Shown piece by piece: positions 49,839-57,982 of a DNA stretch of 64,000 nt. Made by a program: the position numbers and the translations under genes. The stretch's first letter is position 1, and the number at the start of each line of letters is the position of its first letter. The DNA comes from Galbitalea sp036499165 (GTDB taxonomy: Bacteria > Actinomycetota > Actinomycetes > Actinomycetales > Microbacteriaceae): the NCBI GenBank assembly GCA_036499165.1, contig DASYEE010000041.1, positions 1 to 64,000 on the forward strand. The letters are read 5' to 3'. Below the pieces are notes generated by a model. That model did not search any database and was not told the DNA's origin. It was given only the letters and a program-made list of their open reading frames with translations.

Positions 49839-51917
49839 ATGACGGACACCCCCTTCTCATCGCTCGACGACTACATTGCTCTACCCAGAATCGAAAGCCT
49901 CGCGCTGTCGCCGGACGGCGGCAGGGTCGTCCTGACGCTCGCAACGCTTGCACCGGATGGCACCGCGTATCGGCGCGCGCTCTGGTCGGTTGCGGCGGAC
50001 GGGACGGCTGGCGCGACCCGGCTGACGAGGTCGGCCAAGGGGGAAGCCGGAGTCGGATTCACGGGCTCGGGCGACATTCTCTTCGTCTCAGCGCGGCCCG
50101 ATGGCGAGGCCGAATCCGAGAGCGAGACCGCACAGGTGTGGGTGCTTCCAGCTCACGGCGGCGAGGCACGAGCCATCACACGGCTGGCCGGCGGTGCATC
50201 GGCAATCGCGGCGACGGCGCCGCACTCCGACACGGTGGTGATCGCGGCAGACCTCCTGCCGGGATCAACCGACCTCGAGACGGACGCCGCCGTCCGAAAG
50301 CAACGCAAAGACAAGAAGGTCCAGGCGATCCTGCACGAGACCTATCCCGTCCGGTACTGGGACCAGGATCTCGGTCCCGATGAACCCCACCTCCTCGCGC
50401 TCGACCTCGCGGGGGTGCGCGATACCGTTGTTGCGGCCGTGACCGCAGCCGCCGAGGATTCGGAAGCGCCAACCCCGTACCCGCCCGAGTTGCCGCGGCC
50501 ACGCGACCTGACGCCGCATCCGGCGCGTTCCATCGACAACTCGAGCCACGCGCTGTCGCCCGATGGCCGCACCCTGCTCGTGTCGGTCAAGGTGCAGGAG
50601 GCGCGCGCGGGCAGGCAGGCAATTGTCGCGATCGACCTCGAAAGCGGAATTCGCACCACCCTGTTCGACGAGCCAGAGGTGTACTTCGTCGAGCCACGCA
50701 TCAGCCATGACGGAACGAAGATCGCGTTCATTCGGGAGGTCTACAGCACTCCGAAGGGATGCGCGGACCAGGAGCTCTGGACTGCCGACCGTGACGGTTC
50801 CAACGCGCGACGACTCGCCGCGGACTGGGATCGCTGGCCGAACAGCCTCGAGTTCGACCACGACGACGCCGCACTGATCGTGACGGCGGACGACAATGGC
50901 CGGGCTCCAATCTTCAGGATCCCGCTCGACGACGGCGCAGTCGAGAGGCTGACGAGCGACGACTTCGCGTACAACAGCGTCGCGGTTGATGAGGCGACCG
51001 GCGACCTCGTCGCGCTCCGATCGTCGTGGACGGTGCCGCCGCATCCCGTGCGCGTCGCGCGCGACGGCACGATCACCGTGCTCGCGAGTCCTGTAGCGCT
51101 GCCAGAGGTACCCGGCTCGATCACGGATATCGAAACGACCGCAGAGGATGGCACGCGGGTGCGCGCCTGGCTGCTGCTTCCGGACGGCACGTCTGCGGAG
51201 CATCCCGCCCCGTTCCTGCTCTGGATCCACGGTGGCCCGCTCGGCAGCTGGAACGCCTGGGCCTGGCGCTGGAATCCGCTGCTCGCGGTTGCCCGGGGCT
51301 ACGCAGTGCTGCTGCCCGACCCGGCTCTCTCGACCGGGTATGGCCTCGACTTCATCCAGCGTGGATGGGACTCGTGGGGTCGCAAGCCCTATACCGACCT
51401 GATGTCGATCACCGACGCCGCCATCGCGCGTGACGACATCGATCCGAACCGCACCGCGGCAATGGGTGGGTCGTTCGGCGGTTTCATGGCCAACTGGATC
51501 GCCGGCCACACCGACCGCTTCCGCGCCATCGTGACGCATGCGAGTCTCTGGGCGCTCGACCAGTTCAGCGGGACGACCGACGGCTCCGAGTACTGGCAGT
51601 CGATCTTCAGCGAGCAGGGGATGACAGACAACTCGCCACACCTGAGCGTCGCAAACATCGTCACGCCGATGCTCGTGATCCACGGCGACCACGACTACCG
51701 GGTGCCGATCGGGGAGGGACTTCGCCTCTGGTCAGACCTCGCAGAGCACTTCGCGGCGCAGGACGGAACAATGCAGCACAAGTTCCTCTACTTCCCGGAC
51801 GAGAATCACTGGGTGCTGAAGCCCCAGCACGCGAAGATCTGGTACGAAACGGTGTTCGCGTTCCTTGCTACGCACGTGCGTGGTGAGGAGTGGGAGCGTC
51901 CGAAGTTGCTGGGGTAG
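49839..51917 (+). CDS. S9-family prolyl oligopeptidase-like serine peptidase
   Basis: This 692-residue enzyme has a beta-propeller N-terminal part (about 20-400, with repeated segments such as GGRVVLTLATLAPDGTAY) and a C-terminal alpha/beta-hydrolase domain. The nucleophile elbow is MGGSFGGFMANW (Ser about 545), with the Asp in HGDHDYRVPIGEG and the His in DENHWVLKP. The arrangement fits acylaminoacyl-peptidase/S9C enzymes that cleave short peptides in the cytosol. ATG at 49839 follows TACCGT by 7 bases; a GTG at 49830 is in frame but inside that region. Its 3' end overlaps the convergent EamA gene by 50 bases. Confidence 0.9.
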   Translation: MTDTPFSSLDDYIALPRIESLALSPDGGRVVLTLATLAPDGTAYRRALWSVAADGTAGATRLTRSAKGEAGVGFTGSGDILFVSARPDGEAESESETAQVWVLPAHGGEARAITRLAGGASAIAATAPHSDTVVIAADLLPGSTDLETDAAVRKQRKDKKVQAILHETYPVRYWDQDLGPDEPHLLALDLAGVRDTVVAAVTAAAEDSEAPTPYPPELPRPRDLTPHPARSIDNSSHALSPDGRTLLVSVKVQEARAGRQAIVAIDLESGIRTTLFDEPEVYFVEPRISHDGTKIAFIREVYSTPKGCADQELWTADRDGSNARRLAADWDRWPNSLEFDHDDAALIVTADDNGRAPIFRIPLDDGAVERLTSDDFAYNSVAVDEATGDLVALRSSWTVPPHPVRVARDGTITVLASPVALPEVPGSITDIETTAEDGTRVRAWLLLPDGTSAEHPAPFLLWIHGGPLGSWNAWAWRWNPLLAVARGYAVLLPDPALSTGYGLDFIQRGWDSWGRKPYTDLMSITDAAIARDDIDPNRTAAMGGSFGGFMANWIAGHTDRFRAIVTHASLWALDQFSGTTDGSEYWQSIFSEQGMTDNSPHLSVANIVTPMLVIHGDHDYRVPIGEGLRLWSDLAEHFAAQDGTMQHKFLYFPDENHWVLKPQHAKIWYETVFAFLATHVRGEEWERPKLLG

Positions 51918-52875
51918 GCGTACTGCCGAGGAGGGTCGGTTCGACAATTGCCGGGGCGTCTCGCTGGTACTGCACAAGCACGAGGCCGGCGATAACGAGC
52001 GCACCACCCAGGAACTGGATCGGCGCAGGCAGCTGGCCAAGGAGCAGCCAGGCGAACATGACCGCGAAGAGCACCTCGGTCAGGCCGACAAAGGATGCGA
52101 TGCGAGTACCCAGCCGCACGCTGCCGGCCAGCCCGAAGAGATAGGCGGCAACGGTCGACAGCGCCATGATCACGAGCGCCGGAACAACCCAAGAGATGGA
52201 CGCGCCGAGCAGGTGCACGCTGCCGAAGGTCGCACGCATGTCAAAGACGCCGACGAGTCCGAGCAGGATGAGCGTGATCGTCGCGACGACCATGCCTGCC
52301 GCGGCAAGGGCGATGGGTGGCAACTCGTCGTTTTGCCGTGCCGCGATCACGTAGTAGATGCAGGCGCCGAGCGAGGCAATCAGTGCCCAGCCGATGCCGA
52401 CGATGCTCGGAGCCTCGGAGCCGGCGAGATTCAGCACGAGCACGAGTCCTGCGAGTGCGACGATCGCACCGGCGATGGTAAACCAGCCAGGATGACGCCG
52501 CGTTCGCGCCCACGCGAACAGCACGAGGAAGACGGGCGCGAGATATTCGACGAGGAGGGCGACACCGACGGAAACGTGCTCGATCGCGCTGTAATAACAG
52601 ACCTGTGCAGCGAGCACGCCGAAGATGCCGAACGCGAGGATGGTGCGCCAGTTTGTCAGGAGGACACCCCATCGGCCGCGCAGGGCGAATGCGCCAGGGA
52701 TCGCGAAGACGACAGCAGCCCCTCCGGTACGGACGAGGGTTGCGGCACCCGGCGACCAACCGGCGTCGAGGAGTGGCTTCACGAACGGACCGCTGAGCCC
52801 GAACGAGGCTGCCGCGCCGAGGGCGAAGACGAGGCCGGTTGCGAGGCGGCGGCCGCCGTGCGAGGCGGTGCTCAA
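51868..52875 (-). CDS. EamA/DMT-superfamily transporter
   Basis: This 335-residue exporter has ten membrane helices in two EamA halves; the second half is marked by VGLTEVLFAVMFAWLLLGQLP, a common family tract. It resembles RhtA/YdcZ-type metabolite exporters; the substrate is unknown. The apparent TTG start at 52875 has no good ribosome binding site. An upstream ATG at 52920 with an excellent one opens a short ORF in the same frame that stops after eight codons. The C-terminal 17 residues are encoded within the convergent peptidase gene. It is divergent from a CGNR regulator that may control it. Confidence 0.82.
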   Translation of the reverse strand: MSTASHGGRRLATGLVFALGAAASFGLSGPFVKPLLDAGWSPGAATLVRTGGAAVVFAIPGAFALRGRWGVLLTNWRTILAFGIFGVLAAQVCYYSAIEHVSVGVALLVEYLAPVFLVLFAWARTRRHPGWFTIAGAIVALAGLVLVLNLAGSEAPSIVGIGWALIASLGACIYYVIAARQNDELPPIALAAAGMVVATITLILLGLVGVFDMRATFGSVHLLGASISWVVPALVIMALSTVAAYLFGLAGSVRLGTRIASFVGLTEVLFAVMFAWLLLGQLPAPIQFLGGALVIAGLVLVQYQRDAPAIVEPTLLGSTPTPATSDAPTPHHARA

Positions 52876-52904
52876 TCCGTGCTCAATCGGCGCTCAACCC
52901 CTGC
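52872..52904. repeat. 11-bp unit repeated three times at the EamA start
   Basis: On the minus strand TTGAGC recurs every 11 bases: TTGAGCGCCGA, TTGAGCACGGA, TTGAGCACCGC. The third copy contains the TTG start codon. As 11 is not a multiple of 3, gain or loss of a unit would change the reading frame relative to any upstream start. Confidence 0.6.
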
Positions 52905-52920
52905 TCATTTTCGGCGTCAT
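52894..52920 (-). CDS. short upstream ORF (8 codons) before the EamA gene
   Basis: ATG at 52920 follows AGAGGAG by 2 bases and reads MTPKMSRG then TGA. It is in the same frame as the EamA gene, whose TTG start is 18 bases beyond the TGA. It may be a regulatory uORF with re-initiation downstream, or the real EamA start interrupted by a stop. Confidence 0.4.
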   Translation of the reverse strand: MTPKMSRG

Positions 52921-53000
52921 CGCTCCTCTTTCCGTCGCGTGTCATAAGTCAACATGCATTACACTCCTTACAGTATTGGCACCCACTGTCAGGAGTCAAC

Positions 53001-53576
53001 ATGGTCTTCGGTTATGACGTCGAGGCATCGCTCACGTCTACTGCACAGCTGGTCAACACGCTCGCCGAGCTCTCAGACTCGGGCGACGACGAGCTTAAAA
53101 CGCTGACGCAGCTCGACGATTTCACTCGCGAGAATCGCTACTCGGGAGTGCGCACGCGCACCCAGGCCGAGCTCGATGGCGTGCGGGCGATCCGCGAACC
53201 ACTGCGTGCGTTGTGGGCGGCGGGATCAGAGGAAGAGGTCGTCGACCTGGTGAACGGGATGCTGCGGGAGACCCGCGCGCTCCCGCAACTGGTCAGGCAC
53301 GGGCCGTGGGGGTGGCACTTGCACGCGACAGCTGACGACACGCCGTTCGCCGATCGCATCCTCGTCGAGTCGGCGATGGCCTGGGTCGACGTGATCCGTA
53401 GCGAGGAGCGCGATCGCATGCGCATCTGTGCGGCGGATGACTGCGAGGCGGTGCTGGTCGACTTCTCCCGCAACCGCTCAAAGCGGTACTGCGACGTTGG
53501 TAACTGCGGGAACCGCGCCAACGTCGCCGCGTACCGCGCGAGGCAGGCGGGCCGCGATGAGAATCAGCTCGCGTGA
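53001..53576 (+). CDS. CGNR zinc-finger (ABATE domain) transcriptional regulator
   Basis: This 191-residue protein has an N-terminal ABATE domain (about 1-130) and a C-terminal CGNR zinc finger with the four cysteines in RICAADDCEAVLVD and RYCDVGNCGNRANVAAYRAR. Such proteins are predicted stress-responsive regulators, often beside the gene they control. ATG at 53001 has AGGAG 5 bases upstream. It is divergent from the EamA exporter, the likely target. A 10-bp direct repeat AGTCAACATG (52947-52956 and 52994-53003) flanks the promoter. Its 3' end overlaps the convergent methyltransferase gene by 99 bases. Confidence 0.87.
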   Translation: MVFGYDVEASLTSTAQLVNTLAELSDSGDDELKTLTQLDDFTRENRYSGVRTRTQAELDGVRAIREPLRALWAAGSEEEVVDLVNGMLRETRALPQLVRHGPWGWHLHATADDTPFADRILVESAMAWVDVIRSEERDRMRICAADDCEAVLVDFSRNRSKRYCDVGNCGNRANVAAYRARQAGRDENQLA

Positions 53577-54284
53577 GGTTGGCGTTGCCTCCGACCGATC
53601 CCAGTCGCCGTAGTTTCGTTCGAGCGTGAATCCTGCCGCGCGCAGAGATGCGGCCAATTCATCGAGGGCACGGTAGCGCAGCGTGCTGGGCACAGCGACG
53701 TCCCGGCCGTCGGATGAGAAGACGTTGTGCCCGAGGAAGCTGACGAATCCGGCGCCAACGTCCGTGACATCGAGCCACGAGTCATACGCTTCGCCGCTCG
53801 GCAGGGTTAGCGTCGCGAACGTCGAGACCGGGTTCCATCCCGCCCAGCCCTCCGCCGAGGGATTTCTACTCTCGAACGCGAGTCGACCACCCGGCCGCAG
53901 TGCGCCAGCGATCTGTCGAAGGGTCTGCGCCCACTCCTCGTCGTCGAGAAAGACCTGCGCGACGTGTCCCGTCATGACGACGAGGTCGACGCTTGCGGGT
54001 TCGAGATCTGAAGCGGTGCCGAGAATCCACCGCACCAGCTGGCCGCCGGGCCGTTCGCGCGCGATCGCGAGCATCGCATCCGCCGGGTCGATGCCGGTCA
54101 CGGAGTGTCCCCGCGCAGCCAGGTCGACGGCGAGCACGCCGGTTCCGCAGCCCAGGTCGACAACATCCCGCGCCCCGACCTCGGCCGCGAGCGCCAGGTA
54201 GAAGTCGATGTCGTCCCGCCCCGAATTCTCGAGGTCATAGACAGCGGCGAGCCGCGGGTCGGTGTAGTGGGCGTCGAGGTGCAT
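53478..54284 (-). CDS. class I SAM-dependent methyltransferase
   Basis: This 268-residue methyltransferase has motif I VVDLGCGTGVLAVDLA, the acidic residue in VTGIDPADAML and motif IV VDLVVMTGHVAQVFL. The tail with LRYRALDELAASLRAAGF resembles small-molecule methyltransferases. TACTCT (54297-54292, minus strand) ends 7 bases before the ATG at 54284; a GTG at 54290 is between the two. The last 32 or so codons overlap the convergent CGNR gene, so the C-terminus is either a late extension or a true overlap. Confidence 0.83.
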   Translation of the reverse strand: MHLDAHYTDPRLAAVYDLENSGRDDIDFYLALAAEVGARDVVDLGCGTGVLAVDLAARGHSVTGIDPADAMLAIARERPGGQLVRWILGTASDLEPASVDLVVMTGHVAQVFLDDEEWAQTLRQIAGALRPGGRLAFESRNPSAEGWAGWNPVSTFATLTLPSGEAYDSWLDVTDVGAGFVSFLGHNVFSSDGRDVAVPSTLRYRALDELAASLRAAGFTLERNYGDWDRSEATPTSRELILIAARLPRAVRGDVGAVPAVTNVAVPL

Positions 54285-54333
54285 GGCCACCAGAGTAGCC
54301 AGCCGAAGCTCGTTCGAGCGGGGTCGGGCGCGA

Positions 54334-55242
54334 TCAGGCGGGCGCCTGCGTGCCCGTCAGCTCCTCAGCGACACCCCACAGTTTCGCCGGAACATCGGCA
54401 CGACGGGCCGCACGCGGCAGGCGAACCTTCTTGGTTGGACCGACCAGCCCCAGGCGGTTCGGGCCAAAGTACTCACCCTGCCCGGCTGCCGGGTCAGCTG
54501 CAGCGAACAGCAGCGGCTCCGCACCCTGCTCGACGCCCTGCGACGGGATCACGGAGCGCCTGATCGGCGGAAGCTCCTGCCCCGGGCGCGCGAGGTTGCG
54601 ACCGGCGGTCTGCAGGTTGGTGCGAGTGAAGCCCGGGTGTGCGACCGTCGAGCGCAGCGACCAGCCACGCTCGCGAGCGATGTCCGCGAGTTGTTCTGCG
54701 AAGAGCATGTCTGCCAGCTTCGACTGCGCGTAGGCGCGGGTGGGGCGATACGTCTTCTGCGAGTTGAGGTCGTCGAAACGGATCCGTCCCATGTTCGCGA
54801 GCCCGCTCGACATCGTGGTCACGCGAGCATTCGCCGATTCCAGGATGCGGGGGAGCAGCAGCATGGTCAGCGCGAACGGGCCGAGGAAGTTGCTTCCGAA
54901 CTGCAACTCGAATCCGTCCGCCGTCTCGTAGCGCTTCGGCGGCATCATGACGCCCGCGTTGTTGACGAGCACATCGACCGGAATGCCCTCGTCGACGATG
55001 CCTTTGGCAAACTCGCGGATGCTGGCGAGATCGGCCAGGTCGACGCGGCGCACCTCGAGGTCCGCGCCCGGAACGGACTCCAGGATCTCGCGACGCGCAT
55101 CCTCACCCTTGGGCGGCGTGCGAACCGCCATGATCACTTTCGCGCCCGCGGCAGCGAGCCGCTTCGTTGCTTCCTTGCCGGTGCCGCTGTTGGCCCCGGT
55201 GACGATGAAGGTGCGGCCGGTTTGGTCTGGAACGGTGTACAC
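54334..55242 (-). CDS. short-chain dehydrogenase/reductase (SDR)
   Basis: This 302-residue NAD(P)-dependent oxidoreductase resembles retinol dehydrogenase/WW-domain oxidoreductase-type SDRs. The cofactor loop is TFIVTGANSGTGKEA, the NNAG motif VLVNNAGVM, and the catalytic Tyr-x-x-x-Lys lies in RAYAQSKLADM. GTG at 55242 is preceded by AGGAGG at 4 bases; the longer in-frame extension runs into the operator region. It is divergent from a tetR-type gene with two matching operators between them, so it is very likely repressed by that regulator. Confidence 0.88.
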   Translation of the reverse strand: MYTVPDQTGRTFIVTGANSGTGKEATKRLAAAGAKVIMAVRTPPKGEDARREILESVPGADLEVRRVDLADLASIREFAKGIVDEGIPVDVLVNNAGVMMPPKRYETADGFELQFGSNFLGPFALTMLLLPRILESANARVTTMSSGLANMGRIRFDDLNSQKTYRPTRAYAQSKLADMLFAEQLADIARERGWSLRSTVAHPGFTRTNLQTAGRNLARPGQELPPIRRSVIPSQGVEQGAEPLLFAAADPAAGQGEYFGPNRLGLVGPTKKVRLPRAARRADVPAKLWGVAEELTGTQAPA

Positions 55243-55263
55243 GATGCCTCCTGGGGCAATAAT

Positions 55264-55309
55264 AGACCTGCGGTCTGTTGTCTCGACCGTAACAGACTGT
55301 CGGTCTGTT
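55264..55309. promoter_or_regulatory. two matching TetR-type operators
   Basis: Site 1 AGACCTGCGGTCT (55264-55276, followed by GTT) and site 2 AACAGACTGTCGGTCTGTT (55291-55309) share the pattern AGAC-N4-GGTCTGTT. Site 2 is a perfect 7-bp inverted repeat with a 5-base centre. Their centres are 30 bp apart, about three helical turns. They lie between the SDR and TetR starts, the expected place for autoregulation and SDR control. Confidence 0.75.
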
Positions 55310-55333
55310 ATCAACCGCGTGATTGGAGCAGCC

Positions 55334-56035
55334 GTGAGTGCACCCGGATTCGCTCGCGCTCGCAGCGATGCACAGCGGGCTGAGCGCCGTGAGGCGATCC
55401 TCAGCGTCGCATCCTCGATGCTTGTTCACGTGCGGGTGAACGACCTGTCTCTCAACGAGCTGGCGAGACAGGTCGGGCTCGCGAAATCCAACGTCCTTCG
55501 GTATTTCGAGTCCCGCGAGGCCGTGCTCCTCGAGCTGTATGCCCGCGAATTCGAGGCGTGGCTCGACGCGGTGGAGGCAGCCCTGCTGGTTAAGGCTGCG
55601 CTGGCTGAATCACTGCAGCCGGGCGCGCGCGTCGATGCGGAGGTCGTCGCGCGGACGATTGCCGAGCAGGCGGCCGCGCGGCCCGTGTTCTGTGAGCTCA
55701 CTGCGAGCGCTGCCGGCGTGCTCGAGCACAACGTCTCCACCGAGGTTGCCGCCACCTACAAGCGCGCGACCATCAGCAGTGCGCGTCGTCTCGCAGAAAT
55801 AGTCGGCGGCTACCTCGGCGAATTCACGGAGGCCACGGGAATCGTCTTCGTCAGCGGGGTGATCGTGGCAATCGGCGGCGTCTGGCTGATCTCGGAGCCC
55901 TCACCGAGCATGGAGGCCGCATACCAGGCAGACCCCGAGCTGCGGATGCTCGCCATGGATTTCGCGTTCATGGTCGAAGAAATCGTGGCGACCCTGCTCG
56001 TCGGGCTCGAGCACCGGGCGCCGCACGACAGGTAG
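55334..56035 (+). CDS. TetR/AcrR-family repressor
   Basis: This 233-residue regulator has an N-terminal helix-turn-helix: RREAILSVASSMLVHVRVNDLSLNELARQVGLAKSNVLRYFESREAVLLELY in pattern, with the conserved G-L-A-K-S-N-V-L-R-Y-F step, near residues 19-70. The C-terminal domain should bind an unknown ligand. GTG at 55334 is chosen for GGAG (55325-55328) 5 bases upstream; GTG at 55319 is an alternative. It lies downstream of two operator-like palindromes shared with the divergent SDR gene. Confidence 0.85.
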   Translation: MSAPGFARARSDAQRAERREAILSVASSMLVHVRVNDLSLNELARQVGLAKSNVLRYFESREAVLLELYAREFEAWLDAVEAALLVKAALAESLQPGARVDAEVVARTIAEQAAARPVFCELTASAAGVLEHNVSTEVAATYKRATISSARRLAEIVGGYLGEFTEATGIVFVSGVIVAIGGVWLISEPSPSMEAAYQADPELRMLAMDFAFMVEEIVATLLVGLEHRAPHDR

Positions 56036-56041
56036 TTGCCG

Positions 56042-56434
56042 TTAGCGGGTTGCCGTGATGTGCTCGGCCTCGATGGTCAGGATCACCCGCACCTGGTCTC
56101 GGCCGCCGTACCAGGGGTACGGCCTGCCGGTGTACTTCTGCGACAGGAAGTCGATGTGCTCCGCTCCACCCTCGGTGGTGGTGCTGATCACGCGTCCTCG
56201 CACCTGAAGGTAGCGAGTCGGCTCGGTGTGATCGGCCACCGTCAGGGCGACCCGGTCGTCTCGCGCGATGTTGCGCACCTTCTGGAACCCCTCGACGGTG
56301 TTGATGATGACGTGCTCGCCGTCGGTGTCAACCCAGGTCTGCGTCAGCTGGGGCGAGCCGTCCGGCATGATCGTCGCCAGATAGCAGGTGCTCGGGGCCT
56401 TGAGGAGTTCGAGCAGGGGTTCTGTGAGCTTCAA
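56042..56434 (-). CDS. PPOX-class F420-type split-barrel oxidoreductase
   Basis: This 130-residue flavin/F420-binding split-barrel protein shows CYLATIMPDGSPQLTQTWVD at the start, the central VIINTVEGFQKVRNIARDDRVAL, and YLQVRGRVI, all characteristic of the actinobacterial PPOX F420 family. Members reduce varied substrates with F420H2. TTG at 56434 is supported by AGGAG 7 bases upstream. It faces the tetR-type gene across 6 bases. Confidence 0.85.
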   Translation of the reverse strand: MKLTEPLLELLKAPSTCYLATIMPDGSPQLTQTWVDTDGEHVIINTVEGFQKVRNIARDDRVALTVADHTEPTRYLQVRGRVISTTTEGGAEHIDFLSQKYTGRPYPWYGGRDQVRVILTIEAEHITATR

Positions 56435-56515
56435 TGCGGGGCTCCTGGGGTCTGATCGGGGTCTCAAGTCACCGTATCCCGCTTTGCCTGTGCGATTTCG
56501 CCGTAGAGTCGCCGG

Positions 56516-56992
56516 GTGGGAATGAGCACAAGGCGGTGGCAGCGCGGCGCCCTCTCGGTGGTGGGTGGCATCCTCGTCGCGGCGGCATTGGCCGGATGCC
56601 AGGCGACGCCGGGCAAGTACACCTACGTCGATGCGCGCTCGGCATCGCATTCTGCGGCGAAGATCGCGCTGGCTGGCCTGCCCGCGACGCGGAAGGTGCT
56701 CTCGGATGCGCACATCACCTGCCCGAGCGACACCGGCTTCTTCGCGAGCTCGTTCACCTGGCGCACGGTGACCAGCGTCGCTGCCCCCAAGGACCAGGTG
56801 CAGCAGGCGAACGCGAGGGTTCTCGCCACGATGGCCGCCCGCGGCTGGCGTGCATCGACCCCGAGGAACGGCATCACAACGCTCACGCCGCGCACCAAGG
56901 CGGCGACTCCGGCGAGGGTTGCGAGGATGCTCACGGATGTCGAACCGAATGCTGTCGTGTTGACGGTGTTCAGCTCGTGCTACGGCGGGTGA
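56516..56992 (+). CDS. secreted lipoprotein of unknown function
   Basis: This 158-residue protein has a lipoprotein signal: basic MSTRRWQR, a hydrophobic stretch and the lipobox LAGC with Cys28. The mature part has two cysteines (ITCPSD and SSCYGG) that may pair. I do not recognise the domain. TAGAGT (56504-56509) ends 6 bases before the GTG start, a leaderless arrangement. Confidence 0.68.
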   Translation: MGMSTRRWQRGALSVVGGILVAAALAGCQATPGKYTYVDARSASHSAAKIALAGLPATRKVLSDAHITCPSDTGFFASSFTWRTVTSVAAPKDQVQQANARVLATMAARGWRASTPRNGITTLTPRTKAATPARVARMLTDVEPNAVVLTVFSSCYGG

Positions 56993-57017
56993 ATCGCGCA
57001 GGGATTAGTTTGTATAT

Positions 57018-57887
57018 ATGAAGCTTGCTATCCACTTTCCCAACTTCACCATGCCGGGTGAGCCCGCCTCGCTGGCGAAGATGCTGTCGTCGACCGCGAA
57101 GGCCGCGGATGAAGGCGGATGCGAGACCATGACGCTGATGGACCACTGGTTCCAGATGGAGATGCGTGCGCCCGCGACCGATCCGATGCTCGAGGGCTAC
57201 ACCTCGCTCGGCTTCATCGCGGCGCACACGACCCGGCTGAAACTCGGACTACTCGTCACCGGAGTCACCTACCGCCATCCCGGCCTCCTCGCGAAGATCG
57301 TCGCAACGCTCGATGTGCTCTCCGAGGGTCGGGCGTTCCTCGGGATCGGGGCGGCGTGGTACGAGCGCGAGCACAAGGCGCTCGGGGTGCCATTCCCGCC
57401 GATCAAGACGCGGTTCGAGATGCTGGAGGAGGCCATCCAGGTCTGCAAGCAGATGTGGAGCGACGACGAAGGCCCGTACAACGGCGTGCACTACCAGCTG
57501 GCCGAGACCATCTGCAGGCCTCGGCCGATCCAGTCGCCGCGGCCGCCCATCCTCATCGGGGGCAGCGGCGAGAAGAAGACCCTGCGGCTCGTCGCCCAGT
57601 ATGCAGACGCGTGCAATTTATTCTCTTCGGCGAACGACGAGCTGGAGCGCAAGCTCGCGATCCTCGACGAGCACTGCGCGGATGTCGGGCGAGACCCGGC
57701 GGACATCCAGCGCACGATGATCGCGGCACCCGGAGCGACGGATGACATCGACGAGTTCCTGCGAAGCATGGAGCGTGCGTCGAAGCTCGGAATCAGTCAG
57801 GTGTGGGTCGCGGCGACGGCGCCGGATCCCGCGGGATTCGTGACAGGGCTCACCGAGAACGTACTGCCGAGGCTGGCTGAGATCTAG
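57018..57887 (+). CDS. LLM-class F420-dependent oxidoreductase
   Basis: This 289-residue luciferase-like monooxygenase fold protein shows LLVTGVTYRHPGLLAKIVATLD and GRAFLGIGAAWYEREHKALG, the F420-type signature tracts, plus PPILIGGSGEKKTLRLVAQYAD. It likely uses F420 rather than FMN, as in actinobacterial TIGR03560-like proteins; the substrate is unknown. TAGTTT (57006-57011) ends 6 bases before the ATG. Together with the PPOX-type protein this supports F420 use by the host. Confidence 0.87.
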   Translation: MKLAIHFPNFTMPGEPASLAKMLSSTAKAADEGGCETMTLMDHWFQMEMRAPATDPMLEGYTSLGFIAAHTTRLKLGLLVTGVTYRHPGLLAKIVATLDVLSEGRAFLGIGAAWYEREHKALGVPFPPIKTRFEMLEEAIQVCKQMWSDDEGPYNGVHYQLAETICRPRPIQSPRPPILIGGSGEKKTLRLVAQYADACNLFSSANDELERKLAILDEHCADVGRDPADIQRTMIAAPGATDDIDEFLRSMERASKLGISQVWVAATAPDPAGFVTGLTENVLPRLAEI

Positions 57888-57888
57888 C

Positions 57889-57938
57889 AACAGGCGCTCC
57901 GGCGAGGTGCCTGTTACCGGAGTACGCGGGTTACTCCG
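57889..57938. repeat. two adjacent hairpins after the LLM oxidoreductase gene
   Basis: AACAGGC/GCCTGTT (57889-57895, 57909-57915) and CGGAGTA/TACTCCG (57918-57924, 57932-57938) are two perfect 7-bp inverted repeats directly after the stop codon. There is no T-tract, so they are either a U-less terminator or regulatory sites upstream of the DUF2269 gene. Confidence 0.5.
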
Positions 57939-57982
57939 ATTGCTGTACGCGGAGGCCATGGCGCGGTGCATACGATGCACGC

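Noticed and set aside
50265..51692. 475-codon open frame antisense to the S9 peptidase gene
   Set aside because: Typical high-GC shadow frame with no recognisable motif, fully opposite a gene with intact catalytic residues.
54947..55333. Upstream in-frame extension of the TetR gene by 129 codons
   Set aside because: It crosses the SDR gene and both operators; the repressor domain starts after GTG 55334.
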